NCBI GenBank assembly: GCA_021828185.1
Contig: JAKASI010000005.1
Coordinates: 1 to 64,000 of the forward strand
Direction of reading: 5' to 3'
From: an archaeon
GTDB taxonomy: Archaea > Thermoproteota > Nitrososphaeria > Nitrososphaerales > UBA183
Length of the DNA stretch: 64,000 nucleotides
In this document: positions 1-9,400 of the stretch, piece by piece
Numbering within the stretch: position 1 is the first letter of the stretch
How the letters are laid out: each line of letters begins with the position of its first letter
Position numbers and translations under genes: made by a program
The notes under the pieces: generated by a model
Databases searched by the model: none
What the model was told of the DNA's origin: nothing
The model's input: only the letters and a program-made list of their open reading frames with translations

Positions 1-204
1 GAGATGGAGAAGATGAAGCTGGATGAGATGAGCAACGAGGAGCTTCAAAGCCTGGTCAGACAGAAGTTGACGGGAATGATGGCCAACAACGGCTCAAGGC
101 AGAAGGTGATACCAATCCAAGAGGTCAGGTCATACATCGGGCAGGGATACGAGTACGTTGCTTCCCTCCCTGACGGCGGTGCGATAGTCAAGGTTCCCTT
201 CTGA
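1..204 (+). CDS. C-terminal part of an unidentified protein (partial)
   Basis: The reading frame is open from the first base of the window and ends with TGA at 202-204, so the gene probably starts upstream; an ATG at position 4 is available but need not be the start. The visible 66 residues are charged and helical at first, then end in a short segment with QKVIPIQEVRSYI and a GYEYVASLPDGGAIVKVPF tail. My impression is that similar tails occur at the C-terminus of archaeal tyrosine recombinase-like or regulatory proteins, but no catalytic residues are present here, so I assign no function. Confidence 0.5.
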   Translation, partial: EMEKMKLDEMSNEELQSLVRQKLTGMMANNGSRQKVIPIQEVRSYIGQGYEYVASLPDGGAIVKVPF

Positions 205-881
205 ACGGATGAAGGCTCGCCCACACCAGCCTACACCCTTCAGGCTCGGACTTCGCTCGTCGCAAATTCACCCCCTCGCCTTCGGCGAGCCGTGTCCGTC
301 GCTTCGCTCCTCACGGCCTTCCGCCCCTCCCCATGGTCGGGGCTCCCTCCCCCCTCTTTGCTCCTCCGCTCGTCCCTCGCCCTCACCCCGCCTTGAAGCG
401 GGGCCCTCCCTCACTACGTTCGCTCGGGGGGTGTCGGCTGGTGCAGGCTCGCGTGGAAGAGGGGGGTGTAGAAGGGTGCGATTGAAGAATGGAGGAGATT
501 TTGACAGGGGTACCGTCGAAAGGAGGAGTATACCGTCCGATTCTCCCCGTCTTCCTCTTCATCGCTGTTTGTATTGTATGCTGGCCGGGATTTGCAAAAT
601 TGGAAGCAAAGCTACAAGCGGCGCAGATAAGGAACCCCCTCGATTCCCAACTGAGGAGGGAGGGGAGTCAACCCGCAGGGTCGGGGAGGGAACGTGAGTG
701 CCCTCACCGCTTCCATTACAGCGGACTCGCGGAGCCCGCAAGGGCGAACCCCGAGCCTTGCGAGAGGGAGGGCCCTATTACCTAAGCGGTTCAACTAGAG
801 TGCACGCCAAGAGGTGCATGGAGAATCCACGATTGATTAGTTCGCGAACTCTTAAGCTGCCTCCGGCTCGCCAACCGAGCG
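205..881. other. Gene-poor GC-rich stretch with hairpins
   Basis: No convincing gene is seen here. The stretch contains perfect short hairpins at 275-289 (CTCGCC-TTC-GGCGAG) and 386-403 (CCCCGC-CTTGAA-GCGGGG), and a longer inverted repeat whose arms are about 222-236 and 429-443 (14 of 15 bases match). A frame at 489-785 could encode a 98-residue protein with one hydrophobic segment, but the rest of it looks random and I do not call it. Confidence 0.5.
851..856 (+). promoter_or_regulatory. TATA-like box of the MFS gene
   Basis: CTTAAG is centred about 28 nt upstream of the ATG at 882, the distance expected for a leaderless archaeal transcript. No purine-rich ribosome binding site is obvious before the ATG. 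Confidence 0.4.
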
Positions 882-2129
882 ATGAGTTCGCTTCTCACCT
901 CGATTCGGGAATCAAACGTCGACGCCAAGTACCTGATAGCAGCGAGCGCCCTCGTCAACTTCGCCGGCGGATACTTCATGGTCGCTCGTCCAGTCTATCT
1001 GTATGCCGCCGGAATAAGCCCAACCATGATAGGGATACTCATCTCAGTCCAGTCCTTCCTCGGAGTCGTATTCGGCATTCCAATCGCGATGCTCTCCGAT
1101 ACCCTTGGGAGAAAGAGATTCGTCGTGTTCGGTTTGTTGCTTGATGCCGCGGGCAGCTTCATCTATTTTTCTTCGTTGAACATAATTCTCCTGGTGGTTG
1201 CCCAGATATTCTTCGGAATAGTTGTCGCATCGGCAAGTTCTCCTTTCCTGGCTCTGTTCACCGAGAAGACAACCAGTGAGAACCGAAACAGTATGTTCGT
1301 AATACTTTCCTTCATATCCGGAGTCTCTACGGGGGCTGGAAATTTTCTCTCTGGGCTTCCAGCGACTATCGCGAAGCTCTTCGACCTTGGACAGGTCGAC
1401 TCCTTTCGGCCGCTCTTCTTGGCGTCATCCGTAGCCAGCTTGATAGCGGCTTTTCTCGTTGCAAAGAAGGTCTCCGAGACTAGGCGCAAGGGAGAAATTG
1501 GGTCGTCGGGAGGGAACTCGCTTCGGGGACTCTTCAAAATCCCAAGGAAATCACTGGGCACAGTGAAGAAGTTCTCCGTCGTCGGCTTGATAGGGTTCGG
1601 GGCTGGGCTGATCATACCGCTCTTTCCCCTGTGGTACAATCTTCGTTTCGGAGTGGGCGTGTCAGTGATTGGACCCTTGTTCGGCTCGATGATGCTCATA
1701 ACGTCAATCGCCTCCCTCTTCACGCCAGCGATGGTAAAGAAGACCAATACGATCTTGACGATAGTGATGACACAGGCGTCATCTGTGATTTTACTTGTAC
1801 TCGTGCCCCTATCGCCGAACTATCTTCTCGCCGGGACGGTCATGGTCGCAAGGAGTGTTCTGATGAATATGTCAGGTCCCGTCCAGCAGTCGTTTACGAT
1901 GAGCCTCGTGCACCCTGACGAAAGGGCCACTGCAACAAGCATCATACAATTGTTCGATTCGATACCGAGGGCATACGCGCCAACGATTGGTGGGTACCTC
2001 TTCTCTGTTGGTTCGCTGGACTTGCCCTTCTTCGTTACGGCTGCGCTCTACCTAACCTCGACAACCTTATTCTATCTCCTATTCAGAAAGGCAAGGCCAT
2101 TACCAGAGGGCAGACAGGTGAACGCATAG
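882..2129 (+). CDS. Major facilitator superfamily transporter
   Basis: This 415-residue protein has about twelve hydrophobic segments, the usual size and layout of an MFS secondary transporter in the cytoplasmic membrane. The loop after the second segment reads MLSDTLGRKR, the family's motif A (G/S-x-x-x-D-x-x-GRKR). A soluble charged stretch around residues 195-225 (KKVSETRRKGEIG) is the central loop between the two six-helix halves. The substrate cannot be read from the sequence; a drug or small-metabolite exporter is the default guess. It is a single gene, with degraded genes downstream. Confidence 0.85.
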   Translation: MSSLLTSIRESNVDAKYLIAASALVNFAGGYFMVARPVYLYAAGISPTMIGILISVQSFLGVVFGIPIAMLSDTLGRKRFVVFGLLLDAAGSFIYFSSLNIILLVVAQIFFGIVVASASSPFLALFTEKTTSENRNSMFVILSFISGVSTGAGNFLSGLPATIAKLFDLGQVDSFRPLFLASSVASLIAAFLVAKKVSETRRKGEIGSSGGNSLRGLFKIPRKSLGTVKKFSVVGLIGFGAGLIIPLFPLWYNLRFGVGVSVIGPLFGSMMLITSIASLFTPAMVKKTNTILTIVMTQASSVILLVLVPLSPNYLLAGTVMVARSVLMNMSGPVQQSFTMSLVHPDERATATSIIQLFDSIPRAYAPTIGGYLFSVGSLDLPFFVTAALYLTSTTLFYLLFRKARPLPEGRQVNA

Positions 2130-2277
2130 ACGCAGAGAATGACGGATTACCCAATAGGGACACAAATCCTTGGTTGAACGGTGGACATGTCTCAGGAACG
2201 ACCCATCGGCGCGCCATCACTACGCGTTGACGAGGCATTCTCCGGTGAGAAGAACACTCGAATCGCTTAGGATTCGC

Positions 2278-2284
2278 TTAAATA
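2278..2284 (+). promoter_or_regulatory. TATA-like box
   Basis: TTAAATA lies in an AT-rich patch (2277-2289) centred 29 nt upstream of the ATG at 2310 and about 108 nt upstream of the ATG at 2389. The spacing suits a leaderless start at 2310. Confidence 0.4.
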
Positions 2285-2309
2285 ATTAACTGCATCCCTC
2301 CGGCCCGCC

Positions 2310-2384
2310 ATGAAGTCGCCGAGAATTGGCTCGCTGAGAAGAGGAGCGAACGTCAGGATGATTCAGAGCCTTCTTGGTAACTAG
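2310..2384 (+). CDS. Possible 24-residue leader peptide
   Basis: A short frame starts with ATG exactly where a transcript from the TATA box at 2278-2284 should begin and ends with TAG 4 nt before the ATG of the next reading frame (2389). It is basic in its first half (MKSPRIGSLRRGANVRM). Position, not content, is the only support: it may be a leader peptide, a decayed gene start, or chance. Confidence 0.25.
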   Translation: MKSPRIGSLRRGANVRMIQSLLGN

Positions 2385-2388
2385 CCCT

Positions 2389-2973
2389 ATGAACACAACG
2401 AGCGACAGATCCCCTGATTCCCATGCGGGGGGCGGTAGTCGCAGCGGTGGCGGTGGTCGCCCTACTGATCGGTGCCGGACCGGGTTTTGAATATGAATAC
2501 GCTACCGCGGGCGGCAAGGTGCCCGACCTTAATCAGGCAGTGTCTTCTCAGAGGCAACAAATCTCGTCCCTGAACTCGATGGTGCCGGACAGCGAGATAT
2601 TTGGTGTCCAATCTGCATTGACCCTCTACTCCCGCGTGAACGGGAGTATCGACACAGGCGCCTACCACACGATATGGGACATCGGACTCCCGTACCATGC
2701 GGGATGCAACATCACCCTCTACGTCGACGCCAGCCAACTATTCAACTACACAGGGCTGATGAACATCGCGTACATCGGGCAAGGACCGCGGGGTTCAGCG
2801 TATCCAGTATCACCCCTAGCCTGCCGCAGACCGCAGATTCTGGCGTGACCTACGGAAACAGAACCATTCTCACTGTGGTCCTGAACACGCCATCAACCCC
2901 AGTCGCCATATTCCTGCAGATGTGTCTGCAGGCCTATGTGATACCCAGCCACGGCCTTCCAGTCCCCCCATGA
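2389..2973 (+). pseudogene. Secreted protein gene with two compensating frameshifts
   Basis: Three pieces of coding-like sequence lie end to end in two frames. Frame 1 begins MNTTSDRSPDSHA at 2389. Frame 2 carries a hydrophobic export or anchor segment (RGAVVAAVAVVALLIGAG) from 2423, then a Gln/Ser-rich spacer (SSQRQQISSL) and a beta-rich domain. Around 2780-2800 the sense returns to frame 1 (GFSVSSITPSLPQTADSG) and runs to TGA at 2971-2973. Both switches are at G runs (2425-2431 and about 2793-2797), and together they cancel, so the original gene would have had about 194 codons. It looks like an extracytoplasmic protein of unknown function. Either the gene is dead or the sequence has two homopolymer errors. 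Confidence 0.5.
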
Positions 2974-3081
2974 CCGTTGGGCCGTTCCGGTAAGCATGCG
3001 CAGAAAGCTTCACAGCCCGGCTGCCATCATGGCCAGAAACCCCAATCCCAAGAGCCGGAATCCTAGCCAGAGTGTCCTTTC

Positions 3082-3417
3082 TGAACGCCGGCCGTAAGAC
3101 AGGCACCCTGCACGTCAGAACAAAACATCGGTACGACTTGGGCCGGGACTTCGGACCGTGCGGGCCCCGGTCTCTGCCGCGCTCACTTCGCGGCTATTTC
3201 GGCGCTCTCTGCGTGCGAGCCCGTACGCGCGTTCAAGGGGGCGCGGGTTGTGGGCGGGATCACTGCGCTGACAGGAAGCTCGAGCGCGAAGGTCGAGTAC
3301 GTGACCACGAGCAAGGGGTGCAAGTACCTCGAGACCTACGGCGCCCTCCTCCAGACGCTCAGCGACGACCGCGGCCTTGCGAGCGAGTCGTACGCACAGA
3401 CGCCCGAAAGGCGCTGA
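3082..3417 (+). pseudogene. Orphan coding remnant without a start codon
   Basis: From 3082 to the TGA at 3415-3417 one frame stays open for 111 codons with strongly GC-rich third positions, typical of genes in this window. The translation is balanced and protein-like, for example SACEPVRAFKGARVVGGI, then TGSSSAKVEYVTTSKGCKY and LETYGALLQTLSDDRG. There is no ATG near the start, and in-frame stops lie immediately upstream (TAG at 3064, TGA at 3079). I read it as the 3' part of a truncated gene; the family is not recognised. Confidence 0.4.
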
Positions 3418-3603
3418 CCACGCTCTGCCCGGACAGCAGGGGCCCCCTCAATCTGCCGATGTAAGCGCCAGAAGTAGTGGCCCATCCCAGGTGCAGGCGG
3501 GCGTCCCTTCAACCTAGATTCGCAATTGTCTGGCGCTGGGTATTTACTTCTCTATAGATTCTAAAGGCGATATTGAAATACGCAAAGTCAGCCTACTTGC
3601 GTC

Positions 3604-4395
3604 GTGGACTCGATGGGAGTCAGGTCGGTAAGTCTTGGGACAAAGATGGCCATTATTGTGACGACTGCTGTTCTCTACGCGATTGGAAAGTGGATCACAG
3701 CTTTCATCCCGACCCCCTGGGGGGTGGGCCAACTCCTCGTCGGCATCTTCCTGCCTGCTTTCATGGCTGTGACCTCTGACACTCTGTCGGTGGCGGTAGG
3801 GGCAGGGCTCGGTACATTCGTGGGGGATTTCTTCGTGCAGACGAACCCGACCCTCAGCTTGGTAGCGGGTGTCCCCGCCAACTTCCTGGCTTTCCTCCTG
3901 TTCGGATGGTTCGTAAAGAAGTACAAGTCCTGGCCTTCCTTCGTCGCTGCCACAATCATCTTCGTGTCCCTGGGGAACCTCATGGCGGCGGTCCTTGTCT
4001 TCCTCTTCATCCAGTCAACGACCGGTGCCGTCCTCCCATCTTCCGCGATAATGGGCCTGACGATATTCTGGAACACAACGTCGATTCCCGCGATCCTGAT
4101 CGCGGTGCCGATATTGGTCAGGGCGGCCCGACCGCTTTACAATCGGTCCAGGCTACTCTCTGACTACCCCCAGTGGCCAAACGTGATCGGCACGCGAGGG
4201 TACGTGCTCGCCCTGGTCTTCGCCGTCCTCTATTCTGCTCTCGGCGGGGTGATATTCCTCCTGGCTCCAGACTCTGTTGCGGTCTCGCCCGGACTGGCCT
4301 ACTTCGTGGTGGGAGCCGTCCTCGTGGTGATCTTCGGTTCCGTCTCAAGTCTCTTGGCCGGGCCAGGGAAAAGACCTGGGACCGTCTCCGGCTGA
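3604..4395 (+). CDS. Polytopic membrane protein, possible ECF-type S component
   Basis: This 263-residue protein starts with GTG (an ATG at 3613 is the alternative) and has seven to eight hydrophobic segments. The stretch VGQLLVGIFLPAFMAV followed by GAGLGTFVGDFF resembles substrate-binding S components of energy-coupling-factor vitamin transporters, which are integral membrane proteins of similar size. It sits 13 bases upstream of pantoate kinase, so the two may be co-transcribed, and a link to coenzyme A precursors is conceivable. That link and the ECF assignment are inference; a generic membrane protein cannot be excluded. Confidence 0.55.
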   Translation: MDSMGVRSVSLGTKMAIIVTTAVLYAIGKWITAFIPTPWGVGQLLVGIFLPAFMAVTSDTLSVAVGAGLGTFVGDFFVQTNPTLSLVAGVPANFLAFLLFGWFVKKYKSWPSFVAATIIFVSLGNLMAAVLVFLFIQSTTGAVLPSSAIMGLTIFWNTTSIPAILIAVPILVRAARPLYNRSRLLSDYPQWPNVIGTRGYVLALVFAVLYSALGGVIFLLAPDSVAVSPGLAYFVVGAVLVVIFGSVSSLLAGPGKRPGTVSG

Positions 4396-4408
4396 AGGCA
4401 GTCCTCCG

Positions 4409-5350
4409 TTGTCTCAATCTCAAGGGACCTGGGGTGCGACGGCGTTTGCGCCTGCAGCAATTACAAATTTCTTCGAGATCAACTACAACTCCTCGCCCAG
4501 TCCGATAGGGGCGACTGGAGGGGGGTACATCCTTTCAAGGGGGACCAGGTCGAAGGCGACCTTCGCCCCCGCGAGCGACTGCAAGGTGGTCACGTCGGTC
4601 AACGGAGACAGGGGGTACAACGCCAGGACGACCAGGAGGGCCGTGGAACTCCTCCTCGAGGCACGGGAGTCACCGGGACTTGCGACCATCGACCAGAGCG
4701 TCGAGACTCCTATCGGCTCGGGGTTCGGAGCGAGCGCGGCGTCCTCCACTTCGGCTGTCTACGCGGCGGCGGCTGCGGCGGGGATTTCGATGCCGAAGCG
4801 GGAGCTCGCCCTTTTTGCCCACCGCGCAGAGTTGCTCGAACAGACCGGATTGGGCACTGTATCGGTCGTATTCGACGCGGTAGGCGCAGGTGCCATCACG
4901 GTCCCCGGTGAGCCCGGGCGAGCGAAATTCGTCACCGTTCCCGTCCACAAAGACACCCGGATCGTCACTGCTTTCGTTGCTCCCTACGACAAGAAGGACG
5001 CGTTATCGTCTGAGCGCGTAAGCGAACGAATCAACAGACTGGGCCGCCAGGCCCTTGAAGGGTTCCTCGCCGACCCGACCCTCGACACTTTGGCGCGCGA
5101 AGGGGAGAGGTTCTCTTCGACCCTTGGGCTGGAGTCTCCCGAGGTTAAGAGACTGATTACACTTGCGAAATCAGCGGGGGCCCGATACGCGAGCCAGAAC
5201 ATGATAGGGTACTCGGTTCACAGCATCACTGACGCGGACAGGAGCAAGAGGGTGGCGCGCTCCATGGCGCGGATTAGCGACCGCGTCAGGGTCGATGTCT
5301 TCGAGGTCGGGTCGGTCAGAGCGGGCTTGATGAAGCCTAGCCGCAGGTGA
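4409..5350 (+). CDS. Pantoate kinase (GHMP family)
   Basis: This protein of 313 residues, with a TTG start, belongs to the archaeal GHMP kinases that phosphorylate pantoate to 4-phosphopantoate, the first step of the archaeal route to phosphopantothenate and coenzyme A. The GHMP phosphate-binding loop is visible at about residues 101-113 (PIGSGFGASAASS), with an Ala-rich helix behind it. The N-terminus (FAPAAITNFFEI) matches the family's first strand. The 3' end overlaps the convergent M24 peptidase gene by 14 bases. Archaeal pantoate kinase is normally paired with phosphopantothenate synthetase, which is not in this window. Confidence 0.82.
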   Translation: MSQSQGTWGATAFAPAAITNFFEINYNSSPSPIGATGGGYILSRGTRSKATFAPASDCKVVTSVNGDRGYNARTTRRAVELLLEARESPGLATIDQSVETPIGSGFGASAASSTSAVYAAAAAAGISMPKRELALFAHRAELLEQTGLGTVSVVFDAVGAGAITVPGEPGRAKFVTVPVHKDTRIVTAFVAPYDKKDALSSERVSERINRLGRQALEGFLADPTLDTLAREGERFSSTLGLESPEVKRLITLAKSAGARYASQNMIGYSVHSITDADRSKRVARSMARISDRVRVDVFEVGSVRAGLMKPSRR

Positions 5351-6380
5351 CCAGGTCCTTGGTGAACCTCGTAAGCACCGTCGGTTTCCTGCCAACCCGG
5401 ATCGTATCCTCTATCCTGATTCCATACTTCCCGACCAGATAGATCCCAGGTTCGTCGGTGATCACATCGTCACTTACCAGCCTCACCCTGTTCCCCTGGG
5501 TGATTCTTGGGAGCTCGTGGATGTCAATCCCGACCCCGTGCCCGACGCTGTGGTTCAGGTACCTGTCGACTGCATGCCTCCGCAGCACCTTCACAGCGGC
5601 ATCGCTGACCGACCCGCACGCGGCCCCTTCGCGAGCCGACTCAAGGGCAGCCTCCTCAGCCTCTTTGACTATCGAGTAGCGCTCTTTCATCTCTGGGCTC
5701 ACCGACCCGATGGCGAAGGTCCTCGTCTCGTCGGAGTGGTACCCCTCGTATCTGAAGAAGAGGTCGGCGACCACGAAGTCTCCTGACCTTAGACGCCGCC
5801 CCGAGAGCTCCGAGTGGCCGTAGGCGCCGTGTGGACCGGACGCAATTATGATCGGACCGAGGGAAGACTCCGAGTTCGACGGTGTCATCCTCTGCTCGGT
5901 GGCCGCCTTCATGACCCCGGCTGCCAGCTCCCACTCCGTCCTCCCGGGCCTAAGCTCTTTCTCGAGCTCCTGGAAGACCCTGTCCGTGCCGGCGCACGCC
6001 TTTCGTATCTTCTCGATTTCGATTTCGTCTTTGGCCCTCCTGGCTTCCAGGAACACTTCCTCGAGAGTGACCAGGCGTGTCCCTTTCATCTGGACCCCCC
6101 CTCGGTCTACAACGGTCTGCCTCTCCTCAAGGCGTCTCGCCACCTCCTTCATGAGGTCCTTCGACTTCACGACGACAATCTCGGCCTCCTTGGACACTTC
6201 GAGCGCCCTGTCCGCTTCTAGGGGGGTCGTGATTATCTCCGTTTTGTCCGGATGGACTACGGCGGCGCCCCCTCCGAAGAAGCCAGTCAGATAGAACAGG
6301 TTAGGGGCGGTAAACGTCGCGACCTGCTTGCCTTTCGCCAAGGAAAGCAGCCTTTTGCGCCTCTGGGCGTAAACCGTCAA
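5337..6380 (-). CDS. M24 family metallopeptidase (Xaa-Pro aminopeptidase-like)
   Basis: About 347 residues. The C-terminal two thirds is a pita-bread fold with the metal ligands in order: VVADLF (Asp), GYHSDETRTF (Asp), HSVGHGVGIDIHELP (His), DEPGIY (Glu) and GIRIEDT (Glu). These two-metal enzymes remove N-terminal residues before proline. The N-terminal part (APNLFYLTGF) is the creatinase-like domain. I place the start at TTG 6378-6380 because a TATA box at 6407-6412 is 30 nt upstream. The frame stays open further upstream, past the smc start, but that part reads like noise. Shorter than bacterial PepP, as archaeal members often are. Confidence 0.85.
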   Translation of the reverse strand: MTVYAQRRKRLLSLAKGKQVATFTAPNLFYLTGFFGGGAAVVHPDKTEIITTPLEADRALEVSKEAEIVVVKSKDLMKEVARRLEERQTVVDRGGVQMKGTRLVTLEEVFLEARRAKDEIEIEKIRKACAGTDRVFQELEKELRPGRTEWELAAGVMKAATEQRMTPSNSESSLGPIIIASGPHGAYGHSELSGRRLRSGDFVVADLFFRYEGYHSDETRTFAIGSVSPEMKERYSIVKEAEEAALESAREGAACGSVSDAAVKVLRRHAVDRYLNHSVGHGVGIDIHELPRITQGNRVRLVSDDVITDEPGIYLVGKYGIRIEDTIRVGRKPTVLTRFTKDLVTCG

Positions 6381-6406
6381 CGTTCTAGCCTGGGAAAACC
6401 AAGCGC

Positions 6407-6412
6407 TTATAT
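6407..6412. promoter_or_regulatory. Shared TATA-like box between the M24 peptidase and smc
   Basis: TTATAT lies in the only intergenic stretch between two divergent genes. On the minus strand it is centred 30 nt from the TTG at 6380, giving a leaderless transcript. On the plus strand it is about 41 nt from the smc GTG, giving a leader of some 15 nt. One box may serve both directions. Confidence 0.4.
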
Positions 6413-6450
6413 CCTCTCGCAGGCCTGTCCCACACGGGGCAATTCGAACT

Positions 6451-9400
6451 GTGACGTTTATTCGAAGGCTGGAGATGCGCGGATTCAAGTCCGCCGGCCC
6501 CCGGACTGCGGTAGTCAACTTCGAGCGCGGGTTCACCGTAATCACCGGCCCAAACGGCAGTGGCAAGTCCAACCTCGCCGACGCCATCGCGTTTGCGATC
6601 GGAGAGAACTCGCCGAAGGCCCTCAGGGCCGCCAACGGCCGCCTTTCGGGGCTCATCTATGACCCCCGCTCTGATGACGCATCCGGGGGGAAGCCAACTG
6701 CCTGCCGGGTGACGCTTCAGTTCGACAACGCGGACAGGGCGATTCCCGTAGACTCGGACTTGGTGACCCTCACCCGTGAGCTCAGGGAGGACGGGGACAA
6801 CGCCTACTACATCAACGGTCGCAAGACCTCGAGGGGGGCGCTCACTGACATCATCGACCTGGCGGGCCTGGCTCCAGGGGGATTCAACATCGTGGCCCAG
6901 GGGGCTGCGACCAAGATGGCCGACCTCACCCCGGAAGAGAAGAGGAAGGTCATCGAAGGGGTCGTCGGCATATCGAAGTTCGACGAACGAAAGGCGGAGG
7001 CCCAGAGGCAGCTGAGCCAGGCGGACCAGAGGCTCGAGGTCGCCATGGCCCGCATCGGCGAAATGAGAAGCACCCTCGAATCACTCGACTCCCAGCGGAC
7101 CGACATGGTTAGGTTCAACCTCCTCGAGTCCCAGATCAACTGGCTCACCGCAGTCCTCACGTCGAGGAGGATAGGGGAGCTCAAGGGCAGGCTGGCGACC
7201 CTGCGCTCCCAGGAGCAGGAGCTGAACGGGAAGATCAGCGACCTGGGGGCGAGGCTGGTGGAGCTCGAAAACAGAATCGGCCAGGTGGAGAACGAGAAGA
7301 CGCGGTTCATCGTCGACGTTATCCAGGGAGGGGGCGCGAGCCACGTGGAGCTCCAGTTCCAGCTGGCCGAAGTGCGGAACGAGCTCGAGACCCTCGAGGG
7401 GGACCTCAAGACGGCTGAGTCGAACGTCGCGGAGCTCGAGGGGGAGACCGTCCCTCAACTGAAGCAGGTGGTCTCCGAGAAGCAGAGGGAGGTGAACTCG
7501 GCCAACTCGACCGTGAGGCAGCTGACGGCCGAGATTGAAAAGCTCGACTCCAAGCACGCCGAGCTGGCGCAGAGGCTCAAGGAGTTCTTCAAGGCTGGGG
7601 AGGAGCTCAGGGGAACCATCGAGAGGAAGGGAAAGCAGACCGCGCGGGTGCAGATGAAACTCGCGGACCTGGGCCAGAAGCTGACCCAGACAGACCTCGC
7701 CATCAACGCGACCAACGCGAGCCTCGTCGTGGAGAAGAAGAGACTCGACGAGCTGAAGCTCAGAGTGGACGGGTATTCGGAGGTGCTCTTGAAGCTGGAA
7801 GCGAACACAAAGCAGCTTTTCGAGCTCTACGACAGCTCCACCAGGGAGCTCAGCACATTGGACGACAGCCTGTCGGGGGTGGACAAGACGAGGGAGAAAC
7901 TGGTCGCGTCGATTCAGACAGCTTCCAAGATCCTGGAGAAGGCGTCGGCTGAGGTGTCCAAGGAGGAGGCGTTCAGGCACATGTCGGAGAGCCTTGCCGG
8001 GGAGAGGAGCGGCCAGCTCAGACTCCAGGAGTACTGCGAGGAGGGCGGGGTCCCGGGGTACGTAGGGCGGCTCGGACAGCTGGTCAAGTTCCCGCAGCAG
8101 TATTCGAAGGCGGTCAACGCCACCATGGGGAAGTGGATGGGGGCGTTCATAGTGCAGGACCTGAAGTCCATGACGCAACTCATCAAGGCGGCGAAATCCC
8201 TGAAGGCGAGGAGCTTCTCCGTCATCCCGCTCAGCGAAGTCGAGTCTGTCAGCGCGGTGGATGTAGACAAGTCGGCCGGGGTGGTGGGTCCCCTTTCGGA
8301 GGTGCTGAAGCACGAGAAGGAGTTCGAGGGGCTGGTCAACTTCCTCGCGGGCGACACGGTCCTGGTGGAGACAGAGGCGATCGGTTACATCCTTGCGTCG
8401 GAGGGGGTCAGAGCGGTCACGGCGGCGGGTGAGACGTTCGAGCAGGGGGGAAGGGCGTTCAGCTACGGATACCAGGAGCTAGTAGTCAACCTGATGGAGG
8501 GCCTCGAGAACATCGAGGGAATAAGCGAGGTCGAGGACGCGGTGGGGGCGCTCAAAGGCGCCATCGATCGGAGGCGCTCGGAACTGGAGTCGTTGGAGAC
8601 CGACTCGCGGTCGATGATGAAGGAGCGGGTCAAGAAGATAGTGACCACCACGAGCCTGAAAGCCGAGGCGACCACCATCACCAGGATGGCGAACAGGTAC
8701 AAGAGCATCTTCAGGAACATGAACGCAGAATATCAGCGGCAGTCGACGACGGTCGCGAGGCTGGAGCAGAAGCTGAAGGCCAACCTAGAGAAGAAGGATA
8801 CCATGGCCAAGGAGATGTCGTCGCTGCAGCAGGTAGTCGCGGACACTCAGGGGCTCGGGCTAGACTCGATGCTCGCAGAGGTGGACGCGACCAAGCAGTC
8901 GCTGTCTTCTGAGATTGACGGCATCAGGAACAGGATTCAGGACTTGAACCTGAGCCTCACCCGTGAGAAGGCCAACCTAGAGAACGTCCTACTCAGGGCG
9001 CTGGAAGAGAACCAGCTCGACCTTGCCAACGCGACGGAGGACCTCCAGTCCAACAAACAGTTCGTGAGGGAGACTCCGAGGAGGATCCGGGAGCTCGCCG
9101 AGCAGAAGAGCTCCTTCGAGGCTCAGATTTCCAAACTGATGGAGTCGTCCAAGCGGAGCCAGCCGGTCCTGGACGAGTTCGACGCGAAGTCCAGGAGGCT
9201 GAAGGAGGAACGGGATGGGGTCTCGCGTTCGATAGCAGCCAATCAGAAGGACCTGTTCGCCCTCTCCGGCCAGTCTTCGACGACTCAAGAGAAGGTCGAG
9301 GAGGCCCTAGGGAGCCTCAGGATGCTCGGCTACAGCGAGGAGCTCGAATTCTTCGAGGGCGCCGAACCGCTCCTCGCGGAGCTGCAAGGAGAGTACCAGC

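Noticed and set aside
489..785. 98-residue protein with a hydrophobic segment
   Set aside because: Only the first 35 residues look plausible; the remainder is Arg/Pro/Gly-rich in the manner of chance frames in GC-rich DNA.
3072..3464. 130-residue ATG-started frame
   Set aside because: Arg/Gly/Pro-rich composition; the coding-like signal lies in another frame (3082-3417).
5337..6656. Long form of the M24 peptidase reaching into smc
   Set aside because: The extra part is antisense to smc, includes the shared TATA box, and is not protein-like.
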